Shown here: positions 1 through 6,424 of the stretch, piece by piece
Numbering within the stretch: the first letter of the stretch is position 1
Layout of the letters: every line of letters starts with the position of its first letter
From: Bacillota bacterium
Lineage (GTDB): Bacteria > Bacillota > Syntrophomonadia > Syntrophomonadales > Syntrophomonadaceae
Direction of reading: 5' to 3'
Length of the DNA: 26,637 nucleotides
NCBI GenBank assembly: GCA_023395515.1
Contig: JAEWZB010000119.1
Coordinates: 1-26,637 of the forward strand
The notes under the pieces: model-generated
Told to the model about the DNA's origin: nothing
Databases searched by the model: none
The model's input: the letters and a program-made list of their open reading frames with translations, nothing else
Made by a program: the position numbers and the translations under genes

Positions 1-189
1 CTTTATATATCCCATTTTTAGCACCGCCATTCTTACTCTTTTATGTTTATTATAGCTTTTTTTCCGTTTTCTCGGTGCCTGTATACTCTTTTTTTCTTTG
101 ATTTTTTTATGGTTTTCGGACAGTCTGTGGCGACCAAAGGTCTCCCCTACATTCTCACATTTTACGTTTAACGTTTTACGTTCTTGCGT
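1..189. other. Non-coding stretch downstream of sigE, with dispersed repeat
   Basis: No convincing gene is visible. Positions 129-150 hold a copy of a palindromic repeat (GGCGACC, 3-nt spacer, GGTCTCC) that recurs at 21217-21238 in the opposite orientation. Positions 158-185 are a small tandem of ACGTTT-like units. An inverted pair, GCACCG at 21-26 and CGGTGC at 73-78, lies 46 nt apart. On the minus strand a TATAAT at 54-49 and an ATG at 30 could belong to a gene running off the left edge (reading M-A-V-L-K-M), but the ribosome site is poor, so it is not called. No clear terminator follows sigE. Confidence 0.5.
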
Positions 190-918
190 CTACTCAATTT
201 TCCTTATTTCCCGTTGCAACCTCTTTAAAATACGCTTTTCCAATCTGGAAATATAAGACTGGGAAATCCCTAAAATATCGGCTACTTCCTTTTGGGTTTT
301 TTCTTCCTCTCCGGCTAAGCCGAAGCGCAGTTGAATTATAGTTTTCTCCCGTCCATTTAGCTTATGCATAGCCTGCCAAAGCAAGCTTTTTTCCACTTCC
401 CCCTCAATTTTTTTGTAAATCATATCACTTTCCGTACCTAAAACATCAGATAAAAGCAATTCATTACCATCCCAATCTACATTTAAAGGTTCATCTAAGG
501 AAACTTCTCCCCGGTTTTTAAGGTTTCTGCGCAGGTACATCAGTATTTCATTTTCTATGCATCGGGAGGCATAAGTAGCTAACTTAATATTTTTTTTGGG
601 TTCAAAGGTATTAACTGCTTTGATTAAGCCTATAGTACCTATGGATACCAAGTCTTCAATGTTAATACCCGTATTCTCAAATTTCTTAGCTATGTAGACT
701 ACTAATCTTAAATTATGTTCTATTAAGGTAGCTTTTACGGCCATATCGCCACCATCTAACCTGGATATAAGGTCACTTTCCTCTCTTTCCTTTAACGGCG
801 GCGGAAGCACCTCGGTCGAGCCTATATAGTGGATATACTGCGGATATTTCCTTTTAAGATATAAAGTCAGTAAAGTTAGACGCCACTTTTTTAGCTTATC
901 TACCCAATTTAAACCCAA
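190..918 (-). CDS. sigE: RNA polymerase sporulation sigma factor sigma-E (pro-form)
   Basis: Mother-cell sigma factor of early sporulation, made as an inactive membrane-bound precursor. The 242 residues contain the sigma-70 region 2 core around residues 66-135 (NLRLVVYIAKKFENTGINIEDL, then LIKAVNTF and ATYASRCIENEILMYLRR), the DEPLNVDWDGNELLLSDVLGT stretch that I recognise from sigma-E of Bacillus, and a region 4 helix-turn-helix near the C terminus (QKEVADILGISQSYISRLEKRI). The first ~30 residues form a basic amphipathic pro-sequence ending before HYIGSTE, matching the site where SpoIIGA cuts the Bacillus protein. The start is TTG; an AGGAGG that overlaps the spoIIGA stop codon lies 8 nt upstream, so translation is probably coupled. 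Identification is firm. Confidence 0.97.
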   Translation of the reverse strand: MGLNWVDKLKKWRLTLLTLYLKRKYPQYIHYIGSTEVLPPPLKEREESDLISRLDGGDMAVKATLIEHNLRLVVYIAKKFENTGINIEDLVSIGTIGLIKAVNTFEPKKNIKLATYASRCIENEILMYLRRNLKNRGEVSLDEPLNVDWDGNELLLSDVLGTESDMIYKKIEGEVEKSLLWQAMHKLNGREKTIIQLRFGLAGEEEKTQKEVADILGISQSYISRLEKRILKRLQREIRKIE

Positions 919-930
919 TTTATAAACCTC

Positions 931-1812
931 CTAACCTGATTGAATTATTTCAGAAGGTATAAGCATTTGATAATTACCTTCATTACTCAATTTATCTAAA
1001 TAAATTCCTATGATAACATTCTTATGCCATACCGGACTATCACCATGATCTATTCTAATTTCATCGGCCCGAATACCTACTAATAATCCGTTTCTTTTAC
1101 CCAGGGAGGAAAAAGGAATTAGCCTCAACCGGCTAGCCCAGCTGGAATGAATAAGTTTTTCTAACATATCTCCCTCATCTAAAGGTTTATCCATAACTTG
1201 GATTAAATCATCGGGCAAACAGCTCTTTATAAAATTATATTCTGCTACCAGGACCGGTTTATTAGTTAAAGGGTCGCGCAAACCATTGCCCGTATCTAAA
1301 AAAGCTTCCCCCTCACAGGACAGTCCGGCAAATTTTATACAAACCTTAAATCTTAGCAAACTGGGGATTAAGTTTTGTTTTATATACTTGCCTCCGTATA
1401 TACCAATTAATAAGGCACAGAATACTCCTCCCAATAACCACAGGTAGGAAAAAGAAAAGGTATTATAATCCGGGTGCAATAAAAAAGAACTGGCCAGTGT
1501 AACTCCTGCTACCAGAAAACTTATGCCATAAAAGTACAAAAAAACCTTTTTAAATTCTTTAAGCCCTTGCGGCCATAAACCTAATACCACCATTAAAGCT
1601 GAAAAGATTAGTTTCATCGGCAATGAATACCAACCAGCCATCTCGGGAAACAGATAGCCGACAGCATATATTCCCCCTAAAACAGAAGCCAAAGCCAGCC
1701 TGATAAAAGACATCCTAATATTAGCTAACTTTCCCGCTGCCCAAAGAATACAAAAATCCATTATTAAATTTATTAAAAAAGTAAGATCAGCATATACTAT
1801 AGAACCATTCAC
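931..1812 (-). CDS. spoIIGA: Sporulation sigma-E processing peptidase SpoIIGA
   Basis: Membrane-embedded aspartic protease that removes the pro-sequence of sigma-E at the sporulation septum. The N-terminal half (residues ~6-140) has about five hydrophobic segments; the C-terminal half is soluble and carries the aspartic-protease-like motif FLDTGNGLRDPLT with the presumed catalytic Asp at residue 173. The length of 293 is normal for the family. The start is GTG with only a weak GGGTGAT ribosome site; an overlapping ATG is out of frame and soon stopped. It lies directly upstream of sigE with a 12-nt gap, the classical substrate-protease pair. In Bacillus the family is activated by phosphorylated Spo0A in the forespore signalling pathway; I see no convincing Spo0A box upstream here. 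Confidence 0.95.
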   Translation of the reverse strand: MNGSIVYADLTFLINLIMDFCILWAAGKLANIRMSFIRLALASVLGGIYAVGYLFPEMAGWYSLPMKLIFSALMVVLGLWPQGLKEFKKVFLYFYGISFLVAGVTLASSFLLHPDYNTFSFSYLWLLGGVFCALLIGIYGGKYIKQNLIPSLLRFKVCIKFAGLSCEGEAFLDTGNGLRDPLTNKPVLVAEYNFIKSCLPDDLIQVMDKPLDEGDMLEKLIHSSWASRLRLIPFSSLGKRNGLLVGIRADEIRIDHGDSPVWHKNVIIGIYLDKLSNEGNYQMLIPSEIIQSG

Positions 1813-1889
1813 TTAATCACCCATTCGCTTAGAGCAAATTCTGCGCTGCTTAATAAATATGTTAGAAATATAAAACTAATGTATTCCAG

Positions 1890-1898
1890 ATTGTACCA
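1890..1898 (-). promoter_or_regulatory. Possible extended -10 promoter for spoIIGA-sigE
   Basis: On the minus strand positions 1898-1890 read TGGTACAAT, an extended -10 element (TG, one base, TACAAT) about 78 nt upstream of the spoIIGA GTG and downstream of the ftsZ terminator. No good -35 hexamer sits at 17 nt. Because the terminator should separate the pair from ftsZ, a promoter is expected in 1813-1960, but this exact site is tentative. Confidence 0.3.
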
Positions 1899-1960
1899 GA
1901 TACTACTGGCTTAATTTGTATATTTAAGTCCCTGGCTGCTAAGCTAATTACCTTAATAAA

Positions 1961-1989
1961 ACAAAAAAATCGGCAAATTAATGCCGATT
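1961..1989 (-). terminator. Rho-independent terminator after ftsZ
   Basis: On the minus strand an 8-bp perfect stem (AATCGGCA with TGCCGATT, 6-nt loop) at 1989-1968 is followed by a run of five T, one G and more T. It starts about 30 nt after the ftsZ stop codon. It marks the end of the division operon and separates it from spoIIGA-sigE. Confidence 0.88.
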
Positions 1990-2019
1990 CTTTTAATTTA
2001 ATTAAATAAAGGTCTTTAA

Positions 2020-3084
2020 TTATTTACGACGTAAGAAGGGGGGAATTTCCAAATCATTTTTATCTAAAAATGAGGGTGGAGTATCAACTGATCTTGACCT
2101 AGTGTTTTCAGCCATAGGTTGAACCCGGGGAGTATTAAAACCGGTAGCAATAACAGTTACCCTAACTTCATCAGTTAAACTCTCGTCGATATTAGCCCCG
2201 AAAATAATATTAGCTTCCACATCAGCAGCTTGATGTATAATTTCCGCAGCTTCGTTGATTTCAAATAACGTTAAATCATTACCTCCGCTAATATTAAATA
2301 GAACACCCTTAGCCCCTTCAATTGAGGTCTCTAATAAAGGACTGGAAATTGCTAATCTGGCTGCCTCAGCCGCGCGGTTTTCACCGGTGGCCTTACCAAT
2401 ACCCATTAAAGCAGAACCAGTATTTTGCATGACCGTCTGGACATCGGCGAAGTCACAATTAATAACTCCGGGGACGGCAATCAAGTCTGATATACCTTGT
2501 ACACCTTGGCGTAAAATATCATCCGCAATTTTAAAAGCATCATTAAAACCAGTATGTTTATCTACCACTTGCAATAATCTATCATTAGGTATAGTTATTA
2601 AACTATCCACTTCTTCCCTTAAAGCTTGGGTTCCCTTTTCCGCCTGGGCCGTTCTTTTCCTTCCTTCAAAAGTAAATGGTTTAGTTACAACCCCTACAGT
2701 TAGGGCTCCTAATTCTTTAGCAATCCGGGCTATGACTGGTGCACCTCCGGTTCCGGTTCCACCACCCATGCCGGCCGTAACAAATACCATATCAGCACCA
2801 TTTAAAGCTTTTTTTATTTCATCTGCAGTTTCTTCGGCTGCTTTCATCCCAATTTCAGGGTCAGCACCTGCACCTAATCCCTTAGTCAGCTTTTCCCCAG
2901 TTTGAATCTTCTTATCAGCCTTAGATAGATATAGGGCTTGAGCATCTGTATTTACTGCTATAAACTCTACTCCCTTTAACCCAGCCTCTATCATACGATT
3001 AATAGCATTATTTCCGCCCCCGCCAACTCCTATGACCTTAATATTAGCGAATTGCTGCATTTCAACATCGAAATCTAACGGCAT
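2020..3084 (-). CDS. ftsZ: Cell division protein FtsZ (tubulin-like GTPase)
   Basis: Polymerises in the cytoplasm into the Z-ring that recruits the division machinery. Visible marks: GGGGNNAINRM at residues 21-31, the tubulin signature GGGTGTGG at 107-114, the T7 synergy loop NCDFADV at 209-215 with the two catalytic Asp residues 211 and 214, a C-terminal variable linker, and the conserved tail DLEIPPFLRRK that binds FtsA and other partners. The length of 354 is ordinary. The ATG is preceded by AGGAGG with 7-nt spacing, much stronger than the site of ftsA just upstream, consistent with FtsZ being made in excess. The gap to ftsA is 18 nt, so they are co-transcribed. Confidence 0.98.
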   Translation of the reverse strand: MPLDFDVEMQQFANIKVIGVGGGGNNAINRMIEAGLKGVEFIAVNTDAQALYLSKADKKIQTGEKLTKGLGAGADPEIGMKAAEETADEIKKALNGADMVFVTAGMGGGTGTGGAPVIARIAKELGALTVGVVTKPFTFEGRKRTAQAEKGTQALREEVDSLITIPNDRLLQVVDKHTGFNDAFKIADDILRQGVQGISDLIAVPGVINCDFADVQTVMQNTGSALMGIGKATGENRAAEAARLAISSPLLETSIEGAKGVLFNISGGNDLTLFEINEAAEIIHQAADVEANIIFGANIDESLTDEVRVTVIATGFNTPRVQPMAENTRSRSVDTPPSFLDKNDLEIPPFLRRK

Positions 3085-3102
3085 TTGAAAACCTCCTCTG
3101 CC

Positions 3103-4329
3103 CTAACTAAATAAATCTTTAAAATAATAGGAAATTCTGTCTAATACTTTGGATATGCCTTTATTTTCCTGATAAGATATATCAATGTTTTTGGCCCCGT
3201 ATTGCAGAGCCCCTATCACATTAGCATATTCTGGATGCCTAAAATCATGTGGTAAACCTTCTACCCTATCAGGAAAGCCCAATCTTACTGGAACATTGAG
3301 GTAATCTTCCATGACTTTATTTATGTTGCTAAGGTGAGCGCCTCCCCCAGTTAAAACTATACCTCCTGGCATCTTACCTAAGCAATTAAATCTATTTAAC
3401 TCAGAATAAATCATTTCCATAATTTCATAAACCCGGGCTGAAATTATCTCTGCCACTACCCGGGCGGAAACGGTTTTAGTATCAGTTGCCTGCACGTTTT
3501 TAACCGTAATCATATCCTCTTCATTAGCCATTTCCACACTGGCAGTTCCATATTCTTCTTTAATGCGCTGGGCTTCATCAATGGAAGTACGCAGAACTAT
3601 AGCTAAGTCTTTAGTTATATAATCTCCTCCCACGGGAAGTACTGAGGTATAAAGCAAAGTTCCCATTTCAAAAAAGGATATTTCGGTTATGCCGGCTCCT
3701 AAATTTATCAGTACAACTCCCATTTCTCGTTCTGCGGGCAGTAAGACTACTTCAGATGCTAAAAGGGGGTTATAAATAATATTATTAACTGGCAGGTTAA
3801 TTCTTTGGGTACTTCTATGTAAGTTTTGTAAAGCCGCCGTAGCCGCAATTATTATAGCAATCTCAGCTTCTAATCGGCTCCCCACCATGCCCACCGGGTC
3901 TTTAACGCCCTCATAACCATCAATTATATATTGCCTTTCAATAATTTGGACAATAGTTTTATCAGGAGGAAGGGCTATATTACGGGCAGACTGTAAGACT
4001 CTTTCCTTATCATCAATACCAATCTCATAGTTATGATTACCTACTGCTACTATAGCATGATTGTTAACTGAAGTTACACTATGGCCAGAAAACCCAATAA
4101 CGGCGGAATATGTTTCAATCCCGGTAAGCTTTTCAAGATTAATTAAAGATTCATCAATTGACTTAGCGGTACCTTCTATATCAACAATATTTCCTTTTCT
4201 AAGTCCCACCGCCGGAACCTTGGTTACACCCAGAATATTGATATTATTGCCATAAAAAACTTCTGCAATTGCAGCCTTTATGGTATTAGTACCTACATCA
4301 AGACCAACCGTAATGTTTCTTTTCTTGAT
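3103..4329 (-). CDS. ftsA: Cell division protein FtsA (actin-like), apparent ATC start
   Basis: Actin-family ATPase that ties FtsZ filaments to the membrane. The first canonical start in frame is a GTG at 4209, but that would remove the ATP-binding phosphate-1 loop. The frame continues open 40 codons further upstream and encodes KKRNITVGLDVGTNTIKAAI, clearly the family N terminus. Between the in-frame TAG (4338-4336) and 4209 there is no in-frame ATG, GTG or TTG. The best start is ATC at 4329-4327, with AAGGGG (4344-4339) 9 nt upstream, giving 408 residues, a normal length. Further marks: phosphate-2-like NLGAGITEISFF, adenosine motif VLTGGGAHLSNI, and a C-terminal amphipathic helix (KVLDRISYYFKDLF) like the FtsA membrane anchor. 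A sequencing error turning ATG into ATC is the main alternative. Identity is firm; the start is not. Confidence 0.9.
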   Translation of the reverse strand: MKKRNITVGLDVGTNTIKAAIAEVFYGNNINILGVTKVPAVGLRKGNIVDIEGTAKSIDESLINLEKLTGIETYSAVIGFSGHSVTSVNNHAIVAVGNHNYEIGIDDKERVLQSARNIALPPDKTIVQIIERQYIIDGYEGVKDPVGMVGSRLEAEIAIIIAATAALQNLHRSTQRINLPVNNIIYNPLLASEVVLLPAEREMGVVLINLGAGITEISFFEMGTLLYTSVLPVGGDYITKDLAIVLRTSIDEAQRIKEEYGTASVEMANEEDMITVKNVQATDTKTVSARVVAEIISARVYEIMEMIYSELNRFNCLGKMPGGIVLTGGGAHLSNINKVMEDYLNVPVRLGFPDRVEGLPHDFRHPEYANVIGALQYGAKNIDISYQENKGISKVLDRISYYFKDLFS

Positions 4330-4338
4330 ATTAACCTA

Positions 4339-4383
4339 CCCCTTATACTATCATCAATAGAATTTTATTCTTTCTGATAGTAT
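4339..4383 (-). promoter_or_regulatory. Hairpin abutting the ftsA ribosome-binding site
   Basis: On the minus strand ATACTATCA at 4383-4375 pairs perfectly with TGATAGTAT at 4353-4345, and within the loop AGAAT (4371-4367) can pair with ATTCT (4363-4359). The structure ends one base before the ftsA AAGGGG ribosome site (4344-4339). No T-run follows, so it is not a terminator. It may stabilise the 5' end after processing or modulate entry of ribosomes; the function is inference. Confidence 0.45.
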
Positions 4384-4433
4384 TAAAAATACCACAAAAG
4401 CTAGTATATTCCTTTATTTTAAAATGAAATTGT

Positions 4434-4769
4434 TTAGTATTTTTTCAAGAGATATCGACGGATAATTCCTAAATTCTGGAATAATCTTACCCCAAATACG
4501 ACAACGGCCGCTAAGTAAAGTTCCACTCCTAGTCTATCTCCCAAGTAGGCTAAGCCGGCCGCTAATAAAGTATTAACAATAAAACCACTTATAAAAATGG
4601 TATTATCAAATCCATCCTCCATATATCCCCTTATGCCCCCAAAAACTGAATCCAATGCGGCTAGAACAGCAATAGACATATATTTGGCCAGAACGGCTGG
4701 TAAAAGAACCGGCATCTGAAATCCTATCACCAATCCTATCAAAAGACAAAATAATACTAATAACCACAT
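4434..4769 (-). CDS. sbp: Small basic protein (Sbp, DUF1290 family)
   Basis: A 111-residue polytopic membrane protein with three hydrophobic segments (about residues 2-27, 30-48 and 55-95) and the sequence VLAALDSVFGGIRGYMEDGFDNTIFISGFIVNTLLAAGLAYLGDRLGVELYLAAVVVFGVRLFQNL, which I recognise as the DUF1290 or Sbp family. It is a routine neighbour of ftsA in Firmicutes and also occurs in Actinobacteria; its biochemical role is unknown. It ends in a basic tail (RRYLLKKY). The ATG lies 2 nt after the stop of the DUF881 gene, with a GGCGGAG ribosome site inside that gene's last codons, so the two are translationally coupled. The gap of about 100 nt to ftsA contains the hairpin described separately. 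Confidence 0.88.
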   Translation of the reverse strand: MWLLVLFCLLIGLVIGFQMPVLLPAVLAKYMSIAVLAALDSVFGGIRGYMEDGFDNTIFISGFIVNTLLAAGLAYLGDRLGVELYLAAVVVFGVRLFQNLGIIRRYLLKKY

Positions 4770-4771
4770 AA

Positions 4772-5497
4772 CTACTCCGCCGCCTTTTCTTTATTATATT
4801 GAACCGGCAAAGCATAATTAAACTTCATCCGCCCGCTATAAGCCGGTATAGTAATTTTTTCTGCTTTTTGTAAATTAATCTGCATATCCAGATGTTTTAA
4901 GGTTTGAAAATAGCCGCCATTTATAGTTAAACCACTTTCCAGCATATCAGGATTGCCAATAGCTTTAATTTCGAAGGGCGGGGCAATTTTAACCCAATTT
5001 ACTAATATCGTAGTACCGGCACACCTTATTTCCGACATAGACGTTATGCGTTCCCCATTAACCGATATTGCCTCGGCTCCCGAAGCTTTCAATTCATTGA
5101 CTACCATTAAAAGGTCATAATCATGAATTAACGATTCATTGGGATCTTCACCCGCTTTTAGAATGCGAGTACTGTCATTTATAGTTACAATAATTCCGGC
5201 TCCTTCTATTTCGACCATACCGGCTGCCATATTAGCTTTTTGCAACTCTTCCTGCAAGTCAGCCATGGCTGTGTCATATTCCCTGACATTTTTTAACTTT
5301 TCCCTTAAATCCAGCACTTCTTCAGCTAGCGCATTACGTTCTTCCGTAACTTTATCAACCTTTTCAGTTAATTCAGTTACCCGGGCCGGAACCATGTTAG
5401 ACCCAACTCCCTGAGTACTTTTAAATTGAATAGATATCATGATACCTAATACTAAACAAACTGCTGCTATTGATATTAAAGCCCCATTGTTTCTCAT
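4772..5497 (-). CDS. DUF881 family division-cluster protein (YlxW/YlxX-like)
   Basis: A 241-residue protein anchored by one N-terminal membrane helix (residues ~7-24), followed by an extracytoplasmic coiled coil (~37-80, rich in Glu, Lys and Leu heptads) and a compact C-terminal domain. Motifs typical of DUF881 are EIEGAGIIVTINDS, LIHDYDLLMVVNELKASGAEAISVNGERI and GTTILVNW. Bacillus has two such genes (ylxW and ylxX) between divIB and sbp; here there is one, so I do not assign either symbol. The family's role is not established; position and topology suggest an accessory part of the division or envelope machinery. The ATG has an AAAGGGTG ribosome site, and the upstream divIB stop is 11 nt away. 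Confidence 0.88.
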   Translation of the reverse strand: MRNNGALISIAAVCLVLGIMISIQFKSTQGVGSNMVPARVTELTEKVDKVTEERNALAEEVLDLREKLKNVREYDTAMADLQEELQKANMAAGMVEIEGAGIIVTINDSTRILKAGEDPNESLIHDYDLLMVVNELKASGAEAISVNGERITSMSEIRCAGTTILVNWVKIAPPFEIKAIGNPDMLESGLTINGGYFQTLKHLDMQINLQKAEKITIPAYSGRMKFNYALPVQYNKEKAAE

Positions 5498-5508
5498 AAA
5501 ATCACCCT

Positions 5509-6246
5509 TTAAACCTTAGTCTTAACTACCGGCTGACCTTTAAATCTTAAGTCGATATATTCTAAAACTTCTTTACCATTCTGGTCAAATTCCGTTTCTA
5601 ACTTTATTATTTCTTTGAAAAAGCTAGTTTTTTCTTCTAACCTTTCCTCATTGCCAAACCTTATTTCCGTACCTAAAGCAGTATAAATCACTAATTCTTC
5701 TTTATCATTATAATGGAAATCAGATATATAATCCTTGGAAGTATTGTCTAATGTCTCCCATACCATTTTTATCAAGTGTACCCCTTCAGGTTCAAAGGCC
5801 CGTCCTAAATTAACTTTTTCCGGCTGGTTGGAAAAAGTTATTAAGGGATAATTAGATAAATCCATAGTTATTTTTCGATCAATTACTATTCCTTCATCAT
5901 CAATACATAAAAATTCATTATTATATGGTACAATAGCCCAAATTTTACGTTCTACCACCTTAATTTCAACAGCTCGAGGCAAATGTCTTAAGACCTCGGC
6001 CTCTTTAACCATGGGATGAACCTGAATCATTTTGGCAATTACCCTTTTGTTTACCTCGAATATATTTTGTCCTATGGTTATTCCTGAAAAATCTATTACT
6101 TCCTCTTCAGAAAGTTGGCTTAAACCGGTTGCATAAACTTTATCTGTATTAAAATAAGAACTATGTAAAAAAAGATAAACAGAAGTCAAAATCACAAAAA
6201 TTAGGATGGCAAAACTAAAAATTCTACGGAATGTCTTTTTGGCCAC
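5509..6246 (-). CDS. divIB: Cell division protein DivIB/FtsQ
   Basis: Bitopic divisome protein that works with FtsL to activate septal peptidoglycan synthesis. It has a short basic cytoplasmic tail (AKKTFRR), one membrane helix (residues ~8-27), then a POTRA domain (~33-100, VYATGLSQLSEEEVIDFSGITIGQNIFEVN and PMVKEAEVLRHLPRAVEIKVVERK) and a C-terminal FtsQ/DivIB beta domain. The open frame also has an ATG at 6267, but I choose GTG at 6246: AGGAG lies 8 nt before it, while the ATG has no ribosome site and would leave a leader of only about 6 nt after the promoter at 6285-6280. The resulting protein has 245 residues. It is first in the divIB-DUF881-sbp-ftsA-ftsZ unit. Confidence 0.92.
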   Translation of the reverse strand: MAKKTFRRIFSFAILIFVILTSVYLFLHSSYFNTDKVYATGLSQLSEEEVIDFSGITIGQNIFEVNKRVIAKMIQVHPMVKEAEVLRHLPRAVEIKVVERKIWAIVPYNNEFLCIDDEGIVIDRKITMDLSNYPLITFSNQPEKVNLGRAFEPEGVHLIKMVWETLDNTSKDYISDFHYNDKEELVIYTALGTEIRFGNEERLEEKTSFFKEIIKLETEFDQNGKEVLEYIDLRFKGQPVVKTKV

Positions 6247-6279
6247 AAGAAATTCTCCTATTCCCATTAACTGTTAGAG

Positions 6280-6288
6280 ATTATAGCA
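6280..6288 (-). promoter_or_regulatory. Extended -10 promoter for divIB and the ftsAZ unit
   Basis: On the minus strand positions 6288-6280 read TGCTATAAT: a perfect TATAAT with the TG extension. The -35 region is poor (ATGATT or TGATTT at 16-17 nt), as is often tolerated with extended -10 elements. It sits 36 nt after the murA terminator and 33 nt before the divIB GTG, which is where a promoter is needed. Confidence 0.65.
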
Positions 6289-6323
6289 GAAATTTGTTAC
6301 AAAATCATTACATTCTTATAATG

Positions 6324-6351
6324 AAAAAAAGGCTAGGTCTTGGGACCTAGC
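6324..6351 (-). terminator. Rho-independent terminator after murA
   Basis: On the minus strand an 8-bp perfect GC-rich stem (GCTAGGTC, 4-nt loop, GACCTAGC) at 6351-6332 is followed by C and seven T (6330-6324). It lies about 75 nt after the murA stop. It is one of the strongest terminators in the window and falls inside the dcw cluster, splitting murC-murA from divIB. Confidence 0.92.
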
Positions 6352-6424
6352 GCTTATTGAGGTAACATTTTTGCTCCGACTCGGATAGTTTAAGGATTAT
6401 TAATTACAAATTAGGTCTTTAGCA

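Noticed and set aside
1..30. Partial gene start at the left edge (ATG at 30, minus strand)
   Set aside because: Only ten codons are visible, the ribosome site is poor, and the peptide is not recognisable.
1813..1960. Search for a Spo0A box and a widely spaced spoIIG promoter
   Set aside because: No TTGTCGAA-like site is seen on either strand; only a weak extended -10 could be listed.
2255..2905. Plus-strand open frame of 216 codons opposite ftsZ
   Set aside because: It is the antisense shadow of a clear ftsZ, has no ribosome site and has low-complexity, unfamiliar protein content.
4606..4815. Minus-strand 69-codon frame overlapping sbp and DUF881
   Set aside because: Out of frame with two recognised genes that explain the same DNA; serine/arginine-rich shadow composition.
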